Shown here piece by piece: positions 24,793 to 32,415 of a stretch of DNA of 32,610 nt. A program made the translations under genes and the position numbers. Origin of the DNA: an uncultured Pelagibacteraceae bacterium (GTDB taxonomy: Bacteria > Pseudomonadota > Alphaproteobacteria > Pelagibacterales > Pelagibacteraceae); the NCBI GenBank assembly GCA_902537905.1, contig CACBDD010000009.1, positions 1 to 32,610 of the forward strand, read 5' to 3'. The notes beneath the pieces are model-generated. The model was not told where the DNA came from, searched no databases, and was given only the letters and a program-made list of their open reading frames with translations. Each line of letters starts with the position of its first letter. Position 1 is the first letter of the stretch.

Positions 24793-25052
24793 TAGTCGTC
24801 TCCTTTTTCACTGAAGCCGAACTCTTCATCAATTTTTTCTTGTCTACCCGCAAACCAGAAAATAAGGATTACAAATATCGCAAGAGAACCTTGACATGTG
24901 AACCAATAAGTTAATGGATACCCAAAAGGTCCAGTAACTTCGTTCATTTCAGCTCCGAAAAGGAATATACCCATTGAGAATACAGCCCAGATTGCTAATG
25001 TTACAAATAGCAAACCTCTGGTCTTTTCCCAGTGTTGAGCGTTTTTCGCCAT
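24792..25052 (-). CDS. DUF4212 small subunit of the sodium:solute symporter
   Basis: An 86-residue membrane protein with two helices (about 14-34, LLFVTLAIWAVFSMGIFLFGA, and 47-68, LTYWFTCQGSLAIFVILIFWFA) and an acidic tail EEFGFSEKGDD. DUF4212 proteins sit directly upstream of VC_2705-type symporters, and the two are thought to act as one transporter. The overlap TAATG with the symporter start and a strong Shine-Dalgarno GAGAGG 5 bases before the ATG fit this. The gene begins the minus-strand operon; the 121-base upstream gap probably holds its promoter. Confidence 0.9.
   Translation of the reverse strand: MAKNAQHWEKTRGLLFVTLAIWAVFSMGIFLFGAEMNEVTGPFGYPLTYWFTCQGSLAIFVILIFWFAGRQEKIDEEFGFSEKGDD
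24800..24805 (-). promoter_or_regulatory. Strong ribosome-binding site of the symporter gene
   Basis: AAGGAG on the minus strand, 7 bases before the ATG at 24792, inside the end of the DUF4212 gene. Most genes in the window lack an obvious Shine-Dalgarno, so this site and GAGAGG at 25063-25058 stand out and point to strong translation of the transporter. Confidence 0.75.
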
Positions 25053-25173
25053 GTATACCTCTCTTTTTTAGTTATAACTGATAAAACCATAACCATTATG
25101 AGAGAGAATAAAAGTGTAAAAATAGCCGTATTAGGTTAATTTTTTCAATTATTTTCAATAAAATTAACTTTTT
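25053..25173. promoter_or_regulatory. Divergent control region between the symporter operon and the unknown gene
   Basis: It holds a ribosome-binding site GAGAGG (minus, 25063-25058) for the DUF4212 gene. A possible minus-strand promoter is TTTTTA at 25122-25117, 16 bases, CATAAT at 25100-25095. A perfect 9-bp inverted repeat, GTTAATTTT (25135-25143) and AAAATTAAC (25160-25168), ends 5 bases before the ATG at 25174. The repeat could be an operator or an RNA hairpin over the plus-strand gene's start; this is inference. Confidence 0.4.
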
Positions 25174-25797
25174 ATGATTAAAAAAAAATTAAGTTGGAAA
25201 GATTTATCTTTGAGTGATTTCAAAGTTTATTTTTTTTCTTTGTTTAAAGCTTTTATTCCTAAAACAAAAATTAAAACTTTAGATGAGTTAGAAGAGTTTA
25301 TCCAAACAAAATCTGCTTGGGTATCTCAAGTTACACTTTATAGTTATTTAAAAACTAGAATGGGAACAAGATATGTTCTTCATTTTGATAATGATGAATT
25401 TATGAAGTCAGTTAATGAAGCTAAATGGAATATTTACTCTGTTGCTCTTCAAGATTTAACGTTCTTCACTTTTTCTTATTTAAAAGTTAATTCTAGTTTC
25501 AGTGAACTAAATAAAGCTAAGGAAATTTTTTTGAAAATTTTAGATGACGAAACAACAAATAATATGCCTCTGAATATCATCGAAGAAGCGAAAAAAGAAT
25601 TTGATGAAAGATTAATTAAAATTGATTGGGAAAAGTATCATGGTGATCGTCCCTTTAACCCAAGTGCATTATCATTATATAAATGGGCACCAATAGCAGA
25701 CGAATTAAAAACTCTTGATAGAAAAATAGTTTTAAATTCTGTTATTTTAAAATGGGATGTTATTAAAAAAGAATTTAAAGATAGAATACAGTTTTAA
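25174..25797 (+). CDS. Conserved alphaproteobacterial protein of unknown function
   Basis: A 207-residue soluble protein, not assigned. It starts with a basic stretch, then a [20 protein letters not shown] helix and the striking [19 protein letters not shown] segment (about residues 59-77), which looks like the conserved core of a family seen in other alphaproteobacteria. The rest is mostly helical ([24 protein letters not shown]) and ends around [19 protein letters not shown]. There is no signal peptide or membrane segment. It lies between the symporter operon, from which it is divergent, and acs, whose 3' end it overlaps by 4 bases. The location hints at a link to acetate metabolism, but nothing in the sequence proves it. 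Confidence 0.75.
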   Translation: MIKKKLSWKDLSLSDFKVYFFSLFKAFIPKTKIKTLDELEEFIQTKSAWVSQVTLYSYLKTRMGTRYVLHFDNDEFMKSVNEAKWNIYSVALQDLTFFTFSYLKVNSSFSELNKAKEIFLKILDDETTNNMPLNIIEEAKKEFDERLIKIDWEKYHGDRPFNPSALSLYKWAPIADELKTLDRKIVLNSVILKWDVIKKEFKDRIQF

Positions 25798-27860
25798 ATA
25801 TTTTTTCTGTTTTCAACCAAACTGTCAACAACGCTAGGATCGGCTAATGTAGTTGTATCTCCTAATTGACCATGTTCATTTGCAGCGATTTTTCTTAAAA
25901 TTCTTCTCATAATTTTTCCAGATCTTGTTTTCGGAAGTCCTGGAGTGAAATGAATTAAGTCAGGTGTAGCAAGTGGACCAATTTGTTTTCTAACCCAAAG
26001 TTTTAGATCTCTTTCGAGTTCACCAGTTTCTTTTTCACCAGCATTTAATGTTACATAACAATACAATCCATTACCTTTAATATCATGTGGGTAACCTACC
26101 ACTGCTGCCTCTGCTACCTTTGGATGAGCTACAAATGCACTTTCAATTTCAGCGGTACCCAAGTTGTGTCCTGATACAATAATTACATCATCCACCCGAC
26201 CTGTAATCCAATAATATCCATCTTTATCTCTTCGACATCCGTCACCAGTAAAATATTTGCCATCAAACTGAGAAAAATAAGTATCAATAAATCTTTGATG
26301 ATCCCCATATACTGTTCTCATTTGTCCAGGCCACGATTGTGCTATACATAGTCTTCCTTCTCCGGGTCCTTTAATTTCTTTACCCGATTTATCAACCAAC
26401 ATAGGTTTTATTCCATAAAATGGCTTTGTTGCAGAACCAGGTTTTAGAGGGATAGCACCTGTTTGAGGAGCAATTAATATTCCTCCTGTTTCTGTCTGCC
26501 ACCATGTATCTACAATTGGACACTTAGAATTTCCAACTGTTTTATAATACCACATCCAAGCTTCAGGGTTTATTGGTTCACCAACAGTTCCAAGTAATTT
26601 TAAAGATTTTCTAGAAGTTTTTTTGACAGGCTTATCACCTTCTCTCATTAGAGCTCTGATCGCAGTAGGTGCAGTATAAAAAGTATTTACTTTGTATTTA
26701 TCAACTATCTGCCACCATCTAGAACTATCAGGATAGTTTGGTATTCCTTCAAACATTATAGTTGTTGCTCCGTTTGAAAGGGGACCATAGATAATATAAC
26801 TGTGGCCTGTTACCCAACCAATATCAGCAGTACACCAATAAATATCTTTTGGTTTGTAATTAAAAATATATTGATGAGTCATTGATGCATACACCATGTA
26901 CCCACCTGTTGTATGTAGAACTCCTTTTGGTTTTCCAGTTGAACCCGATGTGTATAAAATAAATAAAGGATCTTCTGCGCTCATTTCTTCAGGCTCACAC
27001 TGAGAAGGAACATCTTTAATTAAATCATGATACCAAACATCTCTATCATAATTCCAACCAATTGAATTACCAGTACGTTTAACAACTATACATTTTTTTA
27101 CGTTAGGACAGCTCTCTAATGCTTCATCAGTTGTTTCTTTTAAAGGAATAGTTTTTCCACCTCTAACACCTTCATCAGCTGTAATTATATATTCAGACTC
27201 ACAGTCATTCACTCTTCCAGAGATGGAATCTGCTGAAAAACCTCCAAAAATAATTGAATGGACTGCACCAATCCTAACACATGCTAACATTAAAATAGCT
27301 AGCTCTGGTATCATTGTAAGATAAATTGTAACTCTATCTCCTTTTTTAATACCTAATTTTTTTAAACCATTTGCAGCTTTAGAAACTTTTTGGTGAAGTT
27401 GTTTGTAAGTTATTTTTTGACTATCTTTTGGGTCATCACCAACCCAAATTATTGCTGTTTTATCTTTTTTGTCTTTTAAATGTCTATCGATACAGTTTGC
27501 GGATGCATTCAGTGTTCCATCTTCAAACCATTTAATTTTAACTTCTTTAGAACTATATCTAACATCTTTAATTTTTTTATACGGTTTAATCCAAGTAATT
27601 CTTTTTCCTTCTTTTTTCCAAAATTCATCGTTATTTTTTATAGATTGAGAATATTTTTGCTCGTATTTACTTTTGTTAGCTAAACTGCTTTTGATCCATT
27701 CAGGTTTAGTTTTTATAACCAATTCTGGATTAGATTTTTCACTTTGTTTTAAAATTTTTTTTGATTTTTTTCTTTTAACCTTAGCTTTTTTTTTAACTGC
27801 GGTTTTCTTTCTTACTTTAGTTTTTTTTTTAGATTTAGCTTTTCTCTTTTTTTTTGGCAT
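25794..27860 (-). CDS. acs: Acetyl-CoA synthetase with lysine-rich N-terminal tail
   Basis: Acs activates acetate to acetyl-CoA via acetyl-AMP. The 688-residue protein has the ATP-binding loop [29 protein letters not shown], the hinge [20 protein letters not shown], and [17 protein letters not shown] with the Lys normally acetylated. In the hinge, Asn stands where many Acs have Arg (SGHRLG). About 45 extra residues precede the usual start: the first 38 contain 21 Lys and 3 Arg. Family homology begins near residue 50 ([10 protein letters not shown]). A TTG codon at 27722-27720 could give a normal-length protein, but ATG 27860 is the natural start and the tail stays in frame. Confidence 0.95.
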   Translation of the reverse strand: MPKKKRKAKSKKKTKVRKKTAVKKKAKVKRKKSKKILKQSEKSNPELVIKTKPEWIKSSLANKSKYEQKYSQSIKNNDEFWKKEGKRITWIKPYKKIKDVRYSSKEVKIKWFEDGTLNASANCIDRHLKDKKDKTAIIWVGDDPKDSQKITYKQLHQKVSKAANGLKKLGIKKGDRVTIYLTMIPELAILMLACVRIGAVHSIIFGGFSADSISGRVNDCESEYIITADEGVRGGKTIPLKETTDEALESCPNVKKCIVVKRTGNSIGWNYDRDVWYHDLIKDVPSQCEPEEMSAEDPLFILYTSGSTGKPKGVLHTTGGYMVYASMTHQYIFNYKPKDIYWCTADIGWVTGHSYIIYGPLSNGATTIMFEGIPNYPDSSRWWQIVDKYKVNTFYTAPTAIRALMREGDKPVKKTSRKSLKLLGTVGEPINPEAWMWYYKTVGNSKCPIVDTWWQTETGGILIAPQTGAIPLKPGSATKPFYGIKPMLVDKSGKEIKGPGEGRLCIAQSWPGQMRTVYGDHQRFIDTYFSQFDGKYFTGDGCRRDKDGYYWITGRVDDVIIVSGHNLGTAEIESAFVAHPKVAEAAVVGYPHDIKGNGLYCYVTLNAGEKETGELERDLKLWVRKQIGPLATPDLIHFTPGLPKTRSGKIMRRILRKIAANEHGQLGDTTTLADPSVVDSLVENRKNI

Positions 27861-27872
27861 GGATTATTTTTT

Positions 27873-28286
27873 TTAAATTTTACTCATGTTATTTATAATT
27901 TTCCAGCTTTTATCATCAATTGGCATTACTGAAAGTCTACTTTGTTTAATCAGCGCTAAATCCCTTAAATCCTTATTTTTTTTGATATTTTCAAGGGTAA
28001 CTGGTTTGGAGAACTTCCTTTTAAATTGGACTGTTACAGCAACAAATCTTCCATTATTGTCAGTTTTATCTAAATAGTGTTCTTTAATTACTTTTACTAT
28101 CCCAACTACTTCTTTGCCAATATTAGAGTGATAAAAAAAACATAGATCACCCTTCTTCATGCTTTTTAGATTGTTTGCTGCTTGATAATTTCTAACACCA
28201 TCCCACGGTGCACCTTTTTTGCCAGCTTTTATTTGTTGATCAATTGACCAAACATCTGGTTCAGATTTTAATAACCAGTATTTCAT
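27873..28286 (-). CDS. EVE-domain protein
   Basis: A 137-residue protein of the EVE (PUA-like) family, related to human thymocyte nuclear protein THYN1. It has KYWLLKSEPDVWSIDQ at the start, PWDGVRNYQAANNLKSMKKGDLCFFYHSN, VVGIVKVI, and a C-terminal DLALIKQSRLSVMPID. EVE domains bind modified bases in DNA or RNA; no substrate is known for this branch. The ATG overlaps the tsaD stop by one base, so it is co-transcribed with tsaD, which fits a possible tie to RNA modification. acs starts 12 bases after its stop. Confidence 0.9.
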   Translation of the reverse strand: MKYWLLKSEPDVWSIDQQIKAGKKGAPWDGVRNYQAANNLKSMKKGDLCFFYHSNIGKEVVGIVKVIKEHYLDKTDNNGRFVAVTVQFKRKFSKPVTLENIKKNKDLRDLALIKQSRLSVMPIDDKSWKIINNMSKI

Positions 28287-29359
28287 TACAATTGTACTCC
28301 TGCTCCTTTTAAAAATGCAGCTTTCTCATCCAAAGGCCATCTTGGTTTTGCTGGATAATCTAAATTATTAAATTCATTTAACTTATATTTTTCAAGACCC
28401 ACCATTGCAATCATTGCAGCATTGTCCCCACAAAGTTCTATTGGTGGGAATATACTTTTATAATTATTAGCCTCACATAAATTAATTAACATGGATCTAA
28501 TTTTTTTGTTAGCAGCAACTCCGCCAGCTACTACAAAAACTTTTTCTTTTAATTCATTTTCTTTTTCAAATTCTTCAAATGCTATTTTAGTTTTTTTATT
28601 AAGAATTTCCTCGACTGTTTTTTGAAAAGAAGCTGCCAAGTCAAATTTTTCTTGTTCTGTTTTTATAGATTTTGCAATTTTTAAAATTGCAGTTTTTAAT
28701 CCTGCAAAAGATAAATTACATCCACCTTTATTAAAAATTGGTTTGGGTAAATCATATTTTTCCGGGTTTCCTTTTTTTGCTAAAACTTCGATTTGTGGTC
28801 CACCAGGAAATTCAATTCCTAAAAGTTTAGCTGTTTTATCAAAGGCTTCACCTAATGCATCATCAATAGTTGTTCCTAGTCTTTTATATTTTCCAAGACC
28901 TTTAACACTTAAATATTGTGAATGACCTCCTGAAATTAGCAATAATAGATACGGATAATTTAAATGAGAATTTAATTTAGGACTTAATGCATGACCTTCA
29001 AGGTGGTTAACTGCTATAAAAGGTTTATTGATTGCGCTCGCAAAAGCTTTTCCGAAACTTAAACCAACTGATAAACAAACAATTAAACCAGGGCCAGCAG
29101 TTGAAGCAACAGCATCAATTTCTTCAATTTTTTTACCACTATCAGCAATTGCTTTTTCAACAATCCAATCTATTTTTTCGATGTGTGATCTTGCGGCTAG
29201 TTCAGGAACTACTCCTCCAAATTCTTTGTGAACATCGACTTGACTAGAAACAATATTAGATAAAACTGTTGGAATTCCTTTGTCATTTTCAGTTATTATA
29301 GATGCTGCCGTTTCATCACAGCTAGTTTCTATTCCAAGAATTAAGGGTTTTTTACTCAT
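28286..29359 (-). CDS. tsaD: tRNA N6-threonylcarbamoyladenosine synthase subunit TsaD
   Basis: TsaD transfers the threonylcarbamoyl group to A37 of tRNAs that read ANN codons, with TsaB and TsaE. The 357-residue ASKHA-fold protein has LGIETSCDETAASI, VPELAARSHIEKI, the metal-binding NHLEGHALSP (His-x3-His, about 113-122), LLISGGHSQ, GTTIDDALGEAFDKTAKLLG, VFVVAGGVAANKKIRSML and the late LCGDNAAMIAMVG. All expected motifs are intact. It is divergent from hemC across 55 bases, the conserved alphaproteobacterial arrangement, and is followed directly by the EVE gene. Confidence 0.97.
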   Translation of the reverse strand: MSKKPLILGIETSCDETAASIITENDKGIPTVLSNIVSSQVDVHKEFGGVVPELAARSHIEKIDWIVEKAIADSGKKIEEIDAVASTAGPGLIVCLSVGLSFGKAFASAINKPFIAVNHLEGHALSPKLNSHLNYPYLLLLISGGHSQYLSVKGLGKYKRLGTTIDDALGEAFDKTAKLLGIEFPGGPQIEVLAKKGNPEKYDLPKPIFNKGGCNLSFAGLKTAILKIAKSIKTEQEKFDLAASFQKTVEEILNKKTKIAFEEFEKENELKEKVFVVAGGVAANKKIRSMLINLCEANNYKSIFPPIELCGDNAAMIAMVGLEKYKLNEFNNLDYPAKPRWPLDEKAAFLKGAGVQL

Positions 29360-29414
29360 TCAAATAGTTTTTAATAATTGTACAATCTCAATACAAGTAA
29401 GAAATAAATTTTTA

Positions 29415-30332
29415 ATGAATAGAAAAATTATAATAGGCTCAAGAGGAAGTAAATTGGCTTTGCTTTATGCGCAAAAAGCTAAAGATAAAATTATGGCAGC
29501 TTTAAATTTACCAGATGATCAGATCATTATTCAAACTATTACAACAAAAGGTGATCAAATACAGGATCGAAGATTATCAGAAGTTGGTGGTAAAGGTCTA
29601 TTTTCGAGTACAATCGAAAAAGAACTTAAAGAAAAAAAAATTGATATAGCCGTTCATGCATTGAAAGATATGCCAGCAATTGAATCTAAGGGACTAAGAA
29701 CAGAATCATTTTTAGAGAGGACTGATCCAAGAGAAATTTTAATAACAAAAGATAAGAAAAATATTAAAGAATTAAAACAAAACGCAATAGTGGGAACTTC
29801 ATCTTATAGAAGAGAATTTCAAATTAAAAAAATAAGATCAGATGTTAGCTGTAAATTAATAAGAGGAAATGTAGATACTAGAATCAAAAAGTTAAAGGAA
29901 GGCATTTATGATGCAATAATTTTATCTTATACAGGTATTAAATATTTAAATTTAAATAATGAGATTTCAGAAATTTTTTCGACTGATCAGATTATTCCAA
30001 GTGCAGGCCAAGGTATTATTGCTTTACAGTGTAGAGACGATGACAGTGAAATCATATCAGTTTTAGAAAAAATAAATCACAAAGATACATATAAGAGAGC
30101 TCATATAGAAAGAAATATTTTAAAAGTATTGGAGGGTGATTGTGAAACAGCAATAGGTGCACATTCAATTATAGAAGGGAAGACAATTACTGTTGAAGCT
30201 GAATTATTTTCACTAGATGGTTCTCAAATATTTTATGAAAAAAAATCTGGTAATGTTGATAAGTTTAAAGAAATTGGAATTGAAGTTGGTAATGCTTTAA
30301 AAATTAAATCAAATAATTCGTATAAAAAGTAA
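29415..30332 (+). CDS. hemC: Hydroxymethylbilane synthase (porphobilinogen deaminase)
   Basis: HemC joins four porphobilinogens into hydroxymethylbilane, using a dipyrromethane cofactor bound to a Cys. The 305-residue protein starts at ATG 29415 (MNRKIIIGSRGSKLALLYAQ); an in-frame ATG 135 bases upstream lies inside the antisense tsaD region and adds residues unlike the family. Motifs: GSRGSKLAL, KGLFSSTIEKEL, AVHALKDMP with the catalytic Asp, TSSYRREFQIK, IRGNVDTRIKKL, and the cofactor loop LEGDCETAIGAHS with the attachment Cys. hemD follows after 1 base. Early (hemC-hemD) and late (hemE-hemH-hemJ) heme genes thus lie at opposite ends of the window. Confidence 0.96.
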   Translation: MNRKIIIGSRGSKLALLYAQKAKDKIMAALNLPDDQIIIQTITTKGDQIQDRRLSEVGGKGLFSSTIEKELKEKKIDIAVHALKDMPAIESKGLRTESFLERTDPREILITKDKKNIKELKQNAIVGTSSYRREFQIKKIRSDVSCKLIRGNVDTRIKKLKEGIYDAIILSYTGIKYLNLNNEISEIFSTDQIIPSAGQGIIALQCRDDDSEIISVLEKINHKDTYKRAHIERNILKVLEGDCETAIGAHSIIEGKTITVEAELFSLDGSQIFYEKKSGNVDKFKEIGIEVGNALKIKSNNSYKK

Positions 30333-30333
30333 A

Positions 30334-31032
30334 ATGCATATTTTGTTAACTAGACCTTTAGAAGATTGTTCAGAAATGATAGCAAAGTTTCAATCTTTAG
30401 ATCATAAAGTTTCTCATATTCCATTAATAAATGTTCAAAAAGTTCAATATGAAGAAATTAACTTTGCTGATTATGGTGGTGTAATTTTCACAAGTTCCAA
30501 TGCTGTAAAAAATTTAAATGTAGAAAATTTAAATAAAAAACTAATTTGTTTTTGTGTTGGTAATGCAACAGAAAAAAAAGCTAGAAGTTTGGGATTTCAA
30601 AACACAATTGCAGCAGAAGGAAATGTTTCAAACCTTAAAGAACTAATTTTACAAAACTATGAATTAAAAGAAACTCCTCTTCTTTATGTAAGTGGTAAGA
30701 TCATATCAACTGATTTAGACCAACAATTATTAAAAGAAGGCTATGCTGTTAAAAGAATTATAAATTATAAGGTAAATCACACTGAAAAATTTGATGAAAA
30801 TTTTGTGAACGAATTAAAGCAGAATATACCAGATATTGTTTATATTTATTCCCAAAACAGTGCCTCTAGTTTCTTAAATTTTATAAAAATCTATCAAACA
30901 GAAAACCTTTGGATGAATACAAACTTGATGTGTATAGGTGAAAAAACCTCGTCAATATTGAATGAAATTAAATGGAAAAAGATATTTCTTTTTAATCCTG
31001 GAGAAGAAGAGTTTTTGTTATATAAAATTTAG
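30334..31032 (+). CDS. hemD: Uroporphyrinogen-III synthase
   Basis: HemD closes and inverts ring D of hydroxymethylbilane to give uroporphyrinogen III. The 232-residue protein has the two-lobe pattern of this weakly conserved family: ILLTRPLEDCSEMIAKF at the start, YGGVIFTSSNAVKNL in lobe one, ETPLLYVSGKI then DLDQQLLKEGYAVKRIINYKV, and DIVYIYSQNSASSFLNF and LMCIGEKTSSIL in lobe two. Sequence identity in the family is low, so the hemC-hemD order adds much of the certainty. In many alphaproteobacteria a mitofilin (Mic60-like) gene follows hemD; here an MscS channel gene does, 2 bases downstream. Confidence 0.9.
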   Translation: MHILLTRPLEDCSEMIAKFQSLDHKVSHIPLINVQKVQYEEINFADYGGVIFTSSNAVKNLNVENLNKKLICFCVGNATEKKARSLGFQNTIAAEGNVSNLKELILQNYELKETPLLYVSGKIISTDLDQQLLKEGYAVKRIINYKVNHTEKFDENFVNELKQNIPDIVYIYSQNSASSFLNFIKIYQTENLWMNTNLMCIGEKTSSILNEIKWKKIFLFNPGEEEFLLYKI

Positions 31033-31034
31033 GT

Positions 31035-32120
31035 ATGGAATTAATAAATAATTTTTCTGAAATATTTTTATCTGTTTGGAGTAAGGGAATACTTGGTGTC
31101 GATATTTTTCAAATTTTAATTGGAATAGGTATATTTTTACTTTTTTTAGTCTTTAGAGGACTAATTAGTAAATTAATTATAAAAAAATTAGAAATTATAT
31201 CAAAAAGAACAACAAATAAATTAGACGATACTTTTGTTCAGTCATTAATTGGTCCAGCTAGATTTTTACCGATTGTATTAGGTTTCTTTATTGCAAGTTA
31301 TTATATGACATTTTCAACAGAGGGAAGAGAAGTAGTTGATACAATTAATAGAACGTTAATTACGATATTAATATTTTGGGTTATTCATCAAATTATTGAA
31401 CCCATTTCATATATCTTAAGTGGGCTAGATAAACTTTTAACCAGAGAACTTATTGGTTGGATTATTAAATCTCTTAAGATCTTAATATTTATTTTAGGAT
31501 TAGCTGCGGTACTAGAATTATGGGGAATTAAGATAGGTCCTATTATTGCTGGTCTTGGTTTGTTTGGGGTTGCGGTTGCACTTGGAGCACAAGATTTATT
31601 TAAAAATTTAATTTCTGGCATTTTAGTATTAGTTGAAAAAAGATTTAAAATTGGAGATTGGATTGCAGTTGATGGTATCATTGAAGGTACAGTTGAAAAA
31701 ATTGGTTTTAGATCCACGACAATCAGAAAGTTTGACAAATCTCTAGCTATTATTCCTAATTTTCAATTTGCAGAAAATGCTGTTGTCAATGTGAGTGAAA
31801 CATCCAATTGGAGAATTAGATGGATAATTACTTTGCAGTACGATTCCACAATTGATCAATTGAAAAAAATAAGAGAGGAAATTGAAAGTTATATTAATAA
31901 CAGTAAAGATTTTAATCAATCAACTGGGGTTGCAGTTAGAATTGAGAAGTTTTCTGATAGCTCAATAGATTTGCTGGTAAGATGTTTTACAGACTCAAAT
32001 AGTTGGAGTAATTCACTGGAAGTTAAGGAGAGATTAGCAATTCAAATTAAGCAGATTGTAGAAAATAATAATGCTTCTTTTGCCTTCCCAAGTCAGTCAA
32101 TTTATGTTGAGAAAAAATGA
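31035..32120 (+). CDS. MscS-family mechanosensitive ion channel
   Basis: A 361-residue inner-membrane channel that releases solutes on hypo-osmotic shock. It has an N-terminal membrane part (about 18-48, 73-90, 100-122, 145-163) and then the pore helix GPIIAGLGLFGVAVALGAQDLFKNLISGILVLVEKRFKIGDWI (about 168-210), with the Gly/Ala-rich TM3 and the FKNLISG hinge that define MscS. The beta domain contains GTVEKIGFRSTTIRKFDKSLAIIPN, and the C-terminal part ends ASFAFPSQSIYVEKK, as in YnaI/YbdG-type proteins. It overlaps the next YggT gene by 4 bases (ATGA). It likely belongs to the hemC-hemD transcript. Confidence 0.92.
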   Translation: MELINNFSEIFLSVWSKGILGVDIFQILIGIGIFLLFLVFRGLISKLIIKKLEIISKRTTNKLDDTFVQSLIGPARFLPIVLGFFIASYYMTFSTEGREVVDTINRTLITILIFWVIHQIIEPISYILSGLDKLLTRELIGWIIKSLKILIFILGLAAVLELWGIKIGPIIAGLGLFGVAVALGAQDLFKNLISGILVLVEKRFKIGDWIAVDGIIEGTVEKIGFRSTTIRKFDKSLAIIPNFQFAENAVVNVSETSNWRIRWIITLQYDSTIDQLKKIREEIESYINNSKDFNQSTGVAVRIEKFSDSSIDLLVRCFTDSNSWSNSLEVKERLAIQIKQIVENNNASFAFPSQSIYVEKK

Positions 32121-32407
32121 TAGCAATTTTTTATTTAGTTTTACAGATATTGAAACTGTATTCTTATGTTGTCATAGCAAATGTAATCATAAGTTGGTTG
32201 ATAGCTTTTAATGTTTTAAATACTCAAAATAGATTTGTTTATTCAATTTTAGAGATTACATATAAATTAACTGAGCCAATACTTAATAAAATTAGACGTT
32301 TTTTACCTAATTTAGGATCGCTAGATATCTCACCAATCGTTCTTCTTTTATTGATTTGGTTTATTGAAATGTGTATGAAGCTCTACATTGCACCAATAAT
32401 ATTTTAG
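32117..32407 (+). CDS. YggT family membrane protein
   Basis: A 96-residue membrane protein with the YggT pattern: first segment AIFYLVLQILKLYSYVVIANVIISWL (about 3-28), the loop YKLTEPILNKIRRFLPNLGSLDISPIV carrying the family's TEP...RR.LP...DISP motif, and a second segment VLLLLIWFIEMCMKLY. YggT proteins are of uncertain function, with links to osmotic shock and cell-division regions in other bacteria. The overlap with MscS fits an osmotic context. folD begins 8 bases after its stop. Confidence 0.9.
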   Translation: MIAIFYLVLQILKLYSYVVIANVIISWLIAFNVLNTQNRFVYSILEITYKLTEPILNKIRRFLPNLGSLDISPIVLLLLIWFIEMCMKLYIAPIIF

Positions 32408-32415
32408 AAAGTAAA

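Noticed and set aside
25794..27860. Reading the Acs basic tail as a separate small DNA-binding gene fused by a frameshift
   Set aside because: The frame is continuous from ATG 27860 into the Acs domain, with no stop or shift between them.
29280..29414. Longer hemC start
   Set aside because: The extra 45 residues are antisense to tsaD and the divergent gap, and do not match HemC, whose start MNRKIIIGSRGS is standard.
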